Positions 15,687 through 22,793 of a stretch of DNA of 36,290 nt are shown here, one piece after another. The translations under genes and the position numbers were made by a program. This DNA comes from Syntrophobacteraceae bacterium. GTDB taxonomy: Bacteria > Desulfobacterota > Syntrophobacteria > Syntrophobacterales > Syntrophobacteraceae. The stretch covers positions 9,075-45,364 of the forward strand of contig PLSV01000187.1 in NCBI GenBank assembly GCA_003165235.1, given 5' to 3'. Numbering within the stretch: the first letter of the stretch is position 1; the number at the start of each line of letters is the position of its first letter. The notes below the pieces were generated by a model. It searched no databases and had not been told where the DNA came from. It saw only the letters and a program-made list of their open reading frames with translations.

Positions 15687-16997
15687 CTACATTTTACTTG
15701 TTCCCTTGAGCAGATGGCCGAAAAGGTCATATGAGCCTTTGTTGGCGCAGAAATCCCCACACATGGTGCATACCTTGCTGTCATGGGGGGAACGGCTGTC
15801 GCGGATGGCTTTGGCCTTCTCGGGGAAAAAGCCATGTGTGAACTGCCCGTCCCAATCGAGGTCCCTGCGCGCCTTGCTCATGGCCATGTCCCTCGCCTTC
15901 ATCCGCTCGGGGTACTTGGCGGTATCTCCGATATATGCGCCGAGGCGCGCCACCCGGACACCTTCTATGACATCCTCTTCGTTCGGCAGGGCAAGGTGTT
16001 CCGCCGGCGTGATATAGCAGATCAGGTCCGCTCCGTAGCGAGCGCTGTGCGCCGCTCCAATGGCCGCCGCCACATGGTCGTAGCCGGCCATCACGTCCGT
16101 TGGAATCGGCCCGAGCATGTAGTAGGGGGCGTTGTTGCTCATTCTCTTTTGCAGAATGATGTTTGCTTCGATTTCGTCAATCGGTACGTGTCCCGGACCT
16201 TCCACCATCATTTGACAGCCCATTTTACGGCCGATTTCAGCCAGTTCGCAGTTGATGAGAAGCTCCTGGACCATGGCGCGGTCGAAGGAATCCCAAATCG
16301 CTCCCGATCTCAACCCGTTGCCAAGGGAGAGGACGACGTCGTATTTCTTTAGAATCTCCACCACACGGTCGAACTTGGCGTAAAGAGGGTTTTCCCGTTT
16401 GTTCTTCCGCATCCAGGCCACCATGGAGGTGCCGCCCTTGCTCACCAGTCCTCCATATCGGTATCCCTGCCGCTCGAGTCGTTCGATTGTGTAAAGATTG
16501 ATCCCGCAGTGGATCGCCATAAAGGAGATCCCGTCTGCGCACTGTTTCTCGATGAGATCGAAAAGCAGTTCTTCATCGAGCTTGTTTGGGTCTCCGTAAC
16601 GGCGTGTGGCCTCACAAAAGGCCTGGTAAAGTGGCACGTTTCCTACCGGAAGAGAAACTGCCGCCAGGACCTCTCGGCGAACCTTATCGAGGTCGCCCCC
16701 AACGGAAAGCTCCATGAGCGTGTCGGCCCCGGCAGCCTCAGCAGCCCGGGCTTTTCGAACCTCGGCCTCGATATCCACGATGTCCGTCGATGTGCCGATG
16801 CTGGCATTGACTTTTGAGCGAAGTCCCATTCCGATGCCCACGATTCGGGCGGGACGGTTCGTATTGAGAGGCGCCACAATCTGGCCTTCGGCGATCCTCT
16901 GGAGAACTAATTCCTGCTCCAGTCCTTCCTGGGATGCGACCTCCCGCATAACATCGGTAAGAATTCCTTTTGTTGCATGTTCGACTTGCGTAGCCAT
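15687..16997 (-). CDS. bzaF: ThiC-family radical SAM enzyme, predicted 5-hydroxybenzimidazole synthase
   Basis: A 436-residue protein of the ThiC family, which rearranges aminoimidazole ribotide by radical chemistry. True ThiC makes HMP-P for thiamine; the BzaA/B/F branch makes 5-hydroxybenzimidazole, the first step to the B12 lower ligand. Family stretches include GIGMGLRSKVNASIGTS, LMELSVGGD, MVEGPGHVP and YHVAAAIGAA-like segments. The C-terminal cluster motif is CTMCGDFC (Cys410, 413, 417), that is CX2CX3C. The ATG at 16997 has GGGAG 8 nt upstream. Two things favour BzaF over ThiC: the leader carries a cobalamin riboswitch, not a TPP riboswitch, and all six following genes are cobamide genes. 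A dual role is not excluded. Confidence 0.82.
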   Translation of the reverse strand: MATQVEHATKGILTDVMREVASQEGLEQELVLQRIAEGQIVAPLNTNRPARIVGIGMGLRSKVNASIGTSTDIVDIEAEVRKARAAEAAGADTLMELSVGGDLDKVRREVLAAVSLPVGNVPLYQAFCEATRRYGDPNKLDEELLFDLIEKQCADGISFMAIHCGINLYTIERLERQGYRYGGLVSKGGTSMVAWMRKNKRENPLYAKFDRVVEILKKYDVVLSLGNGLRSGAIWDSFDRAMVQELLINCELAEIGRKMGCQMMVEGPGHVPIDEIEANIILQKRMSNNAPYYMLGPIPTDVMAGYDHVAAAIGAAHSARYGADLICYITPAEHLALPNEEDVIEGVRVARLGAYIGDTAKYPERMKARDMAMSKARRDLDWDGQFTHGFFPEKAKAIRDSRSPHDSKVCTMCGDFCANKGSYDLFGHLLKGTSKM

Positions 16998-17070
16998 GGT
17001 TTGTCTCCCAGCTTTATCCCCGCATCTCCAGTCATGGATGCCCGGGAACGTTTTGTTTCGCGCAAGGGAC

Positions 17071-17114
17071 AAAAAAAAATCCTCAAGCGCACAATACCTC
17101 GCGCCGTGAGGATT
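17071..17114 (-). terminator. Riboswitch-controlled terminator in the bzaF leader
   Basis: On the minus strand AATCCTCA pairs with TGAGGATT, with an inner GCGC pairing, followed by a run of nine T residues. It lies between the cobalamin aptamer and the bzaF start, so B12 binding is expected to stop transcription here. Confidence 0.8.
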
Positions 17115-17139
17115 TACCATCTCCCCAGGTGTACTCCGA

Positions 17140-17318
17140 ATGTTAGGTCTTCTGACTCTCGGATCGTCCTACAGGCCGCGCCTTCCCGTCCAATTGGCAA
17201 AGGACAGTGGTCTCGTGCGGCGTTCGTCCCCGATTACAGCGGCGGGTCCGTACCGGAATTTCACCGGGTTTCCCTTTTATGGCCTGGAGGGGCCAACACT
17301 CGGATGCCAAACCTCGTA
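17140..17318 (-). promoter_or_regulatory. Cobalamin riboswitch of the bza/cob operon
   Basis: On the minus strand the conserved aptamer blocks appear in order: AAAGGGAAACCCGGTGAAA, CGGACCCGCCGCTGTAATC, CACTGTCC, GACGGGAAGGCG, and the 3' GATCCGAGAGTCAGAAGACC box. Together with the terminator downstream this forms a complete transcriptional off-switch for the operon 16997-8200. A TPP aptamer, usual before thiC, is absent. Confidence 0.93.
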
Positions 17319-17427
17319 TGAGACACTTGTTAACAACACTATGCGACGAGTGATGCATAGCCCGGAAAGCACCTCGCCGCCATTCTCGACGCTCCGCGAG
17401 ACGGGGCGTTCGCGGGATGCCTTCTAA
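17312..17427. repeat. Intergenic repeat upstream of the bza riboswitch, copy 2
   Basis: Second copy of the element at 10124-10270, in the same orientation. Its outer part, GACGCTCCGCGAGACGGGGCG followed by TTCGCGGGA, is also related to the ends of the inverted repeats at 24429-24553 and 30904-31028. It lies where the operon promoter should be; no clear -35/-10 pair was found. Confidence 0.65.
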
Positions 17428-17510
17428 ACGCGCCTTATAAAAGAATCTGTGCATATTGTCAAGCGAACGATAGCAGGCGACATGGCTGCTATGGCCTGAT
17501 CCGTTGAATT

Positions 17511-18227
17511 TTAAACCCCTGTATGCACAAGCAGGATGGATAGGTAATCTGCTTCCTGCTTTTGCCGCCGCAGTTTGCGCAGGTCGACCTCGACCTGCTG
17601 GCCCTCGAGACCCGCTCGCGCCACATATACCGCGCGGTCCAGAAAACCGGCCTGCTCGATGAAATCAAGGACCTTGTCGAGTCGCCTGCCGACCTTCATA
17701 AGGATTACCGTCCCTGCCTCGGTAAGCGCCTTTCCGATTACATCGAGGTCATCGGAAACAGGGATAATGACCACCATTTGTTTGCCTTCACCTATGGGAA
17801 ATTCAGCCAAAGCGGCCGCAGCGCTGAAGGCCGTGATTCCTGGAACTGTGACCACCTCGAGTCCGGGAAGTTGTTCGCGCAAAGCTCTGACGAGATATAT
17901 GTAGGTGGAATAAAGCAGTGGATCGCCAAGAGTCAGGAAGCAGGCATCCTCGCCCGTGCTGACCACATCCGAAACACTCCGGGCTGCTTCCGCCCAGCGC
18001 CGCGATAGCTCCCCGCTGTCGGCGCTCATAGGGAAAACCAGTTCGTAAATCCGGGAATCCGCTCTCAGGCGCCGGCCGGCAATGGCAAGAGCGATGCTCC
18101 CGTTCTCGCTCCGCGCCTTTGGAACGAAAACATGCCTGCACCCTTCAAGAACTCTCGCCCCTTTCAAGGTCATCAAGTCAGGGTCGCCGGGTCCAACTCC
18201 TATTCCATAAAGCACTCCGAATTTCAT
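17511..18227 (-). CDS. cbiL: Precorrin-2 / cobalt-factor II C20-methyltransferase
   Basis: A 238-residue SAM-dependent tetrapyrrole methylase that adds the C20 methyl group to cobalt-factor II (anaerobic route) or precorrin-2. The N-terminal LYGIGVGPGDPDLMTLKGARVL is the diagnostic motif, followed by GDPLLYSTY and VPGITAFSAAAA. With a cobaltochelatase and cobalt transporter in the same operon, the early-cobalt anaerobic route is favoured, so I use cbiL rather than cobI. It is the last gene of the upstream B12 operon, 35 bp after cbiO, with GGGAAG before the ATG. The other corrin-ring enzymes are not in the window. Confidence 0.92.
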   Translation of the reverse strand: MKFGVLYGIGVGPGDPDLMTLKGARVLEGCRHVFVPKARSENGSIALAIAGRRLRADSRIYELVFPMSADSGELSRRWAEAARSVSDVVSTGEDACFLTLGDPLLYSTYIYLVRALREQLPGLEVVTVPGITAFSAAAALAEFPIGEGKQMVVIIPVSDDLDVIGKALTEAGTVILMKVGRRLDKVLDFIEQAGFLDRAVYVARAGLEGQQVEVDLRKLRRQKQEADYLSILLVHTGV

Positions 18228-18262
18228 TGCGATTTCTTCCCGGTCGGCAAAAAAATCTTCTT

Positions 18263-19138
18263 TTATATCCGTTCGATACGTTTGACGATAAGCTCTTCGG
18301 GTATCAGTTCCATGAGGCGCTTGCGCGCCTCGCCCACTGTCAGCGGCAGACCGTTGATCGGCACTCCATCATAGCGTTTCATCTCGTGCAGCAGCGTGGA
18401 GATATAGGGCAAACGCAGCCCGGCTCTATCCAGCATATCATAATCGCCAAACACCTTTTCCGCCGGTCCATGGCTTAGGACCCGTCCCCTGTTCAGCACA
18501 TAGATGCGATCTGCAAAAAGAGGCAGCATGTCTACGAGGTGGGTTGCGAGAATTACTGTAATCCCCTGCTGGCGGTTGAGCCTGTTCAGGAGACGCATCA
18601 TCGTTTCTTCCCCAGCAGGGTCCAACCCGGAGGTGGGTTCATCGAGGATCAAAATCGCCGGCTTCATGGCAAGCACCCCGGCCATGGCGACACGCTTTTG
18701 CTCTCCAAAGCTCAAGTGATGGATGGCTCGATGCCGCAAATCACTGGCCGCCACTGATTCAAGCGCCTCGGAAACCCGCCGCTCGACCTCCGGATCGGGT
18801 AGGTCCAGGTTTCTTGGGCCGAAAGCCACATCTTCCTCAACCGTGGCTGCGAAAAGCTGATCGTTTGGATTCTGAAAAACCAGCCCAATTCTCTGGTAGA
18901 GTTCCCTGGGCGGAGTGCCGCAGAGCTCGTGTCCGGCAATGCGAACCTGTCCTTTCTGTGGCTTTAAAAGGCCGACAAGCACCTTTATGAGAGTGGTCTT
19001 CCCTGAGCCGTTCGAGGCAAGCATTGCCACAAACTCGCCCACTCTGACTCGAAAGTCCACTTCCGTAAGCGCCTGCGTTCCTTCCTGATAGGTGAAGCAT
19101 ACACCTGAAGCCTCAACGGCCATAGGAACTTCTTTCAT
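18263..19138 (-). CDS. cbiO: Cobalt ECF transporter ATP-binding protein
   Basis: A 291-residue ABC-type ATPase that drives cobalt uptake with CbiM, CbiN and CbiQ. It shows a Walker A motif (SNGSGKTT, preceded by Ala where Gly is usual), the signature LSFGEQKR, Walker B ILILDEPTSGLDP and the H-loop ATHLVDML. A C-terminal extension of about 60 residues follows the ATPase core. The ATG at 19138 overlaps the cbiQ stop (ATGA), which supports translational coupling; an internal ATG five codons later is also possible. Confidence 0.93.
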   Translation of the reverse strand: MKEVPMAVEASGVCFTYQEGTQALTEVDFRVRVGEFVAMLASNGSGKTTLIKVLVGLLKPQKGQVRIAGHELCGTPPRELYQRIGLVFQNPNDQLFAATVEEDVAFGPRNLDLPDPEVERRVSEALESVAASDLRHRAIHHLSFGEQKRVAMAGVLAMKPAILILDEPTSGLDPAGEETMMRLLNRLNRQQGITVILATHLVDMLPLFADRIYVLNRGRVLSHGPAEKVFGDYDMLDRAGLRLPYISTLLHEMKRYDGVPINGLPLTVGEARKRLMELIPEELIVKRIERI

Positions 19139-19920
19139 AAGGCGCCCCACTCCAGCCGGATGTATGCAACCACTATCGCTCCCGAGGTCAGGCACAAAAT
19201 CCAGAGATCTTTCGAGGAAATGCGCGGCAGAGCGCCAAAAGGCATGTAGCCTTTGTACCCTCTAAGCTCCATGGCCTCATAAGTGCGGATTCCCTGGTCC
19301 ATTGCAACTTTCATCACTGTTCCCGCCAATACGCCTGTAGACGATAAAGAACGCCTGAGGCTGGAATACCCGAGCCGCACTTTTTGGGCGTCCATGACGT
19401 CGGCAGCCTGATCCATGAGCATAAAAATATAGCGGTACATGAGCATGGCCACCTCCACCCAGCCTTTTGGGACACCGAACCAGCGCAGGGCTTGAAAGAT
19501 CTGATGCGCCCTGGCGGTGGAGCTCAAAAGCAGCAGTACGCTGACTGCTCCCAGAACTCGAGTCCCAAGCAAAGCGCCGTGCAGGGCGCCCTCCAGCATC
19601 ACTGCTATCTTCCACCCAAACAGGGAGGTGCTGAAAAGAAGGGTGGAACCAACGAGAAGCGACTGCAGCAGGATTACAACCAGAACAATTCCCAAAGGGG
19701 CCGCAAGTCTGACCAAAATCAGCCTGGCGGGCATTCGGATCGCCAGCATTCCCCCCAGGCCGGCTGCAAGAACTGCGAGCGGAAACACGGGGCGCTTGGA
19801 TACTATAACGCCGATGATCGCCAGAAGGGCAAGCACGAGCTTTACGCGGGGATCAACACGGGTCAGAATGTTGTCCCGATAGGCGAATATATCCGAGAAA
19901 AGCTCAAAAGACGGCTGCAA
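19135..19920 (-). CDS. cbiQ: Cobalt ECF transporter T component
   Basis: A 261-residue membrane protein with about five or six hydrophobic segments. The sequence DPRVKLVLAL near the N-terminus and the cytoplasmic coupling motif EAMELRGYKG near residue 220 are typical of CbiQ/EcfT, which couples the substrate-binding part (CbiM/N) to the ATPase CbiO. It lies 4 bp after cbiN and overlaps cbiO by four bases. Confidence 0.92.
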   Translation of the reverse strand: MQPSFELFSDIFAYRDNILTRVDPRVKLVLALLAIIGVIVSKRPVFPLAVLAAGLGGMLAIRMPARLILVRLAAPLGIVLVVILLQSLLVGSTLLFSTSLFGWKIAVMLEGALHGALLGTRVLGAVSVLLLLSSTARAHQIFQALRWFGVPKGWVEVAMLMYRYIFMLMDQAADVMDAQKVRLGYSSLRRSLSSTGVLAGTVMKVAMDQGIRTYEAMELRGYKGYMPFGALPRISSKDLWILCLTSGAIVVAYIRLEWGAL

Positions 19921-19924
19921 GGCG

Positions 19925-20194
19925 TTAACCTTTATCCTTTGGAGGAAATAAACTCCGAAAATGATAACCAGCCATGAAACCGCCCGCTGCTCCCGCTAAA
20001 AGAAACAGCAAGAGGGGCAAGTCTCCGCGTTCGATATTTATTAGAGGCGCCTGCGGAGGGCGGTTTGCCTCTATAGCGAATTTCTCTACTACCGACTCAT
20101 CGACGCCGGCCCATTTGCAGTCAGAAATCCGCAGGCCGATATACATGCCCAGGGCCAGCAAAAAGATAATGCCCCCTGCAATAGCGATTTTCAT
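19925..20194 (-). CDS. cbiN: Cobalt transporter auxiliary subunit CbiN-like
   Basis: An 89-residue protein with two membrane helices at the ends and a periplasmic loop carrying WAGVDESVVEKFA, as in PDGLE/CbiN-type auxiliary subunits of cobalt ECF systems. The ATG at 20194 is 8 bp after the cbiM stop; the longer frame runs into cbiM and is not credible. Sequence conservation in this subunit is low, so identity rests on size, topology and position between cbiM and cbiQ. Confidence 0.8.
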   Translation of the reverse strand: MKIAIAGGIIFLLALGMYIGLRISDCKWAGVDESVVEKFAIEANRPPQAPLINIERGDLPLLLFLLAGAAGGFMAGYHFRSLFPPKDKG

Positions 20195-20202
20195 AGAGGC
20201 GC

Positions 20203-20937
20203 CTAAACCGCAAAGATTTTCAGCAATTCGGGTCTGCGTGTCAGTATGAACCTGTAAGCCCCTACACACATGAATCCCTCGACAATTCCCAGCGGGACCT
20301 GGGTAGGCACGAACGCAAGAAGCACGGTCAAAAAAAATTTACCCAGTGGAGCATCACCGTGGAGAGCGGCGGCAAGCTGAAAAGAAGTGACCGTATATGT
20401 GGCCCAATCCGATAGAATGCCTGCAATGAAAGCCGCAATCCACCATCTGCCCGACAGCCGTCTGACCAAAATAAATGAGCCGTAGCCTGCCAAGGCGCCG
20501 GCGACCCCCATTGAGGCAAGATTCGCGCCCAGTGTGGTAAGCCCGCCATGCGCCAGAAACAGGGCCTGCAGCACCAGCGCAACGCTGGCCACGACAACCG
20601 TGAGCAGCGGGCCGATGAAAATGGCGGCAATACCCGTTCCGCAGGGATGAGAACAGGAACCCGCAGCAGGGACAGGAATCGGCATACAGGATATTATGAA
20701 CACAGCCGCCCCTACCAGTCCAACCATAGGCTTGAGGTGTAAATTCCGCCGGCCGCGCAAGTGCAATTCACGCAGCCCTAGAAAGAGAAACGGCGCAGAC
20801 GCCGCAAACCACAAAATTGCCCATTGCGCCGGCAGAATTCCCTCGGAGATGTGCATCGCGAAGGCTGGAACGTCCGGGAGCACGAGCAATGACGTGAATG
20901 CAAGAATTGCTGTGATGGAGCGGCGCCTGGCTTTCAT
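20203..20937 (-). CDS. cbiM: Cobalt ECF transporter substrate-binding subunit
   Basis: A 244-residue membrane protein. A cleavable leader (KARRRS, hydrophobic core, VPAFA) precedes MHISEGILP, the conserved mature N-terminus whose Met-His form the cobalt site in CbiM/NikM. Several helices follow, with the conserved HPCGTGIAAIFIGP and HGGLTTLGANLASMGVAG blocks. Cobalt is favoured over nickel because of the cbiX and cbiL neighbours and the B12 riboswitch. It is the second gene of the operon. Confidence 0.93.
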   Translation of the reverse strand: MKARRRSITAILAFTSLLVLPDVPAFAMHISEGILPAQWAILWFAASAPFLFLGLRELHLRGRRNLHLKPMVGLVGAAVFIISCMPIPVPAAGSCSHPCGTGIAAIFIGPLLTVVVASVALVLQALFLAHGGLTTLGANLASMGVAGALAGYGSFILVRRLSGRWWIAAFIAGILSDWATYTVTSFQLAAALHGDAPLGKFFLTVLLAFVPTQVPLGIVEGFMCVGAYRFILTRRPELLKIFAV

Positions 20938-21049
20938 GGCTGCCTCCGCTGATCCGTAAATTCAGTGACGATTTTGAACAGCGCACTCTCGATCCGGATG
21001 GAATGCAGGCCGGCAGGTCTTGAATCGGAGTCCGATAAATCCGATTTGC

Positions 21050-21574
21050 CTATGTGCGATATTTCGCAGCCTCATCCGGAGGCATGGGAACGAACTCGCA
21101 CTGCCCTGACGGGACAGGGTACATTTCTTTTGGGGGCAGCACCATTTGCCTTACGTCCCTGAAACCCCTCGTCTCCTTGATCCTTGTTTGAATCAGGTCA
21201 ACCAGCAGCTCATCGAATCCGAACCCGCGTCCCATTTGAACACTAACACCGGGAAACCTTTGCGCCTGCTCTTGAAGCATTGCAGGCACGTCGAGAATCA
21301 GATGCAGCCCAGAATGCAAAAAATAGGGAATCACCAGCACCTTCGCCGCTCCAAGGTTGACGCATTTTTCAAAGACCTCCGGAAAGTGGGGTCCAAGCCT
21401 TGACATGAAACACACTTCGACGATCGGATAACCGTACTTGTGTCGAAGACGAGCGGCGACCCTCTCCATATCCTTGCCTGCCTCCGGCACTCGGCTTCCA
21501 TGACCCAGAAGTATTATAGCCTCGTCAAGCGCGGCTGCTTTCTGTCCTTCTTCAAAAGTCTCACCCTTTGCCAT
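21050..21574 (-). CDS. cbiX: Sirohydrochlorin cobaltochelatase, short CbiX type
   Basis: A 174-residue protein that inserts cobalt into sirohydrochlorin, the entry step of anaerobic B12 synthesis. It has ILLGHGSRVPEAG with His25, and FLHSGLHL with His87 and His91; these histidines form the metal site. The size lies between the archaeal short form and the two-domain form, with one domain only and a C-terminal extension. The ATG at 21574 has GGGAG six bases upstream and is preferred over a GTG at 21604. It is the first gene after the riboswitch and terminator. Confidence 0.88.
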   Translation of the reverse strand: MAKGETFEEGQKAAALDEAIILLGHGSRVPEAGKDMERVAARLRHKYGYPIVEVCFMSRLGPHFPEVFEKCVNLGAAKVLVIPYFLHSGLHLILDVPAMLQEQAQRFPGVSVQMGRGFGFDELLVDLIQTRIKETRGFRDVRQMVLPPKEMYPVPSGQCEFVPMPPDEAAKYRT

Positions 21575-21636
21575 GCCACTCTCCCAATCTCCATCCGTAT
21601 TCACGCTGTCTGTTATTGGAGGAGCCCGGTTCCGGC

Positions 21637-21667
21637 AAAAAAAAACGGACCGTAATCCTCAGGTCCG
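21637..21667 (-). terminator. Riboswitch-controlled terminator before cbiX
   Basis: On the minus strand CGGACC pairs with GGTCCG around the loop TGAGGATTA, followed by at least eight T residues. It lies between the aptamer and the cbiX start. Confidence 0.8.
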
Positions 21668-21740
21668 GGAAACCGTTTTCATCCTCGGCTTATCCAACTC
21701 GGGCTCCAATCCGCGGGAGCACGTGCAGCTATGAAGCTAT

Positions 21741-21905
21741 GGGCTGGTCTTCTGGCTCTCGGATCACCCTACTCGCCGAGCCTTCCCACCCCATAGGACA
21801 GTGGCGCGCCGGCGGCTTTCGTCCCCGATCACAGCGGCGGGTCCGCAACGGTTTTGCACCGTTTTCCCTTATGCCCCTTTCCGGGACACCCACAGCTTAT
21901 CGCAA
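21741..21905 (-). promoter_or_regulatory. Cobalamin riboswitch of the cbiXMNQOL operon
   Basis: On the minus strand the aptamer blocks AAGGGAAAACGGTGCAAAA, CGGACCCGCCGCTGTGATC, CACTGTCC, GTGGGAAGGC and GATCCGAGAGCCAGAAGACC appear in the canonical order. With the terminator downstream it should repress cobalt uptake and ring synthesis when B12 is plentiful. The segment 21906-22124 separates it from the divergent plus-strand gene. Confidence 0.93.
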
Positions 21906-22124
21906 TCAATTTTGACCCAGTGCAGTCCGCAATGTCAAGGAAATAACGCACGCCTAGGCATGGCCCCACGCATCCCGTCGCCTTATTGTTTCGAGGCGCC
22001 GCTTGACCGCCCCCGGGATGCTCTGATATCCTTTTGCCACAGGCAAGCCTGCGCAGGCAACGCCAAAAGCGAAGCCCGTCCGTGGGCTCCATAGCCTCGA
22101 TTTGGACTGAAAGGGAAAACGCAT

Positions 22125-22592
22125 ATGTTTGATGTGATGAGACGAAAGGATCGGGAGCTGAATCTAACGGAAACAGAAAAGATCCTGGCCAAGGGAACTT
22201 ATGGCGTTCTGTCAATGAATGGAGCAAACGATTATGCCTACGGTACGCCACTGAGCTATGTTTACACCGGTAATAACATATACCTGCATTGTGCTCTCGA
22301 AGGCCGGAAAATCACTAGTATCCGTAATGATAACAGGGTGAGCTTTTGTGTTGTTGGAGAGGCCGTTCCCCTGGTGGACCAGTTCAGCATGAGATATGAA
22401 AGCGCTATTGTGTTCGGAGAAGCATACGAAGTGGACCAGGAAGAAAAGTTAAAAGCGCTGATTCTTTTTGTTGAAAAATACAGCACCAGCGAGCACTTTG
22501 AGAAAGGGAAGGCATATGCCCTTAGTTCCCTTCACAAGACAGCAGTCATAAGATTAGATATCGAACACGTTTCAGGAAAAGCCAGGAGGTAG
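22125..22592 (+). CDS. Pyridoxamine 5'-phosphate oxidase-like (NimA-type) flavoprotein
   Basis: A 155-residue split-barrel protein. The order MRRKDREL, a KGTYGVLSM strand, YGTPLSYVYTGNNIYLHCALEGRKI and RVSFCVVGE is characteristic of the NimA / PNPOx-like family, which binds flavin and sometimes haem. Members are linked to nitroimidazole resistance but most are uncharacterised reductases. It has a ribosome-binding site (AAAGGGAAAACGCAT before ATG). It is transcribed divergently from the cbiX operon, sharing about 220 bp. Confidence 0.8.
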   Translation: MFDVMRRKDRELNLTETEKILAKGTYGVLSMNGANDYAYGTPLSYVYTGNNIYLHCALEGRKITSIRNDNRVSFCVVGEAVPLVDQFSMRYESAIVFGEAYEVDQEEKLKALILFVEKYSTSEHFEKGKAYALSSLHKTAVIRLDIEHVSGKARR

Positions 22593-22793
22593 AATTCTGA
22601 ATTATGCGCGAATTATCCATAAGAGTTACGCTGCATTGTTGCTGAATTTGTAGAATTCCGCCACGGAGAATCGGCCGCAGGCTCGACAAAAAGAGGCCGG
22701 GCGGGATAGTTTCCGTCAGACCGGCTCGAATCTTGAAAGAAGAGAATTTCGGTTTAGAATGCTCACTTTATACAAACCCTGAAGAAAACGGCC

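Noticed and set aside
15687-16997. Naming the ThiC-family gene thiC
   Set aside because: A cobalamin riboswitch and six cobamide-pathway neighbours favour the benzimidazole branch. Thiamine function is not ruled out.
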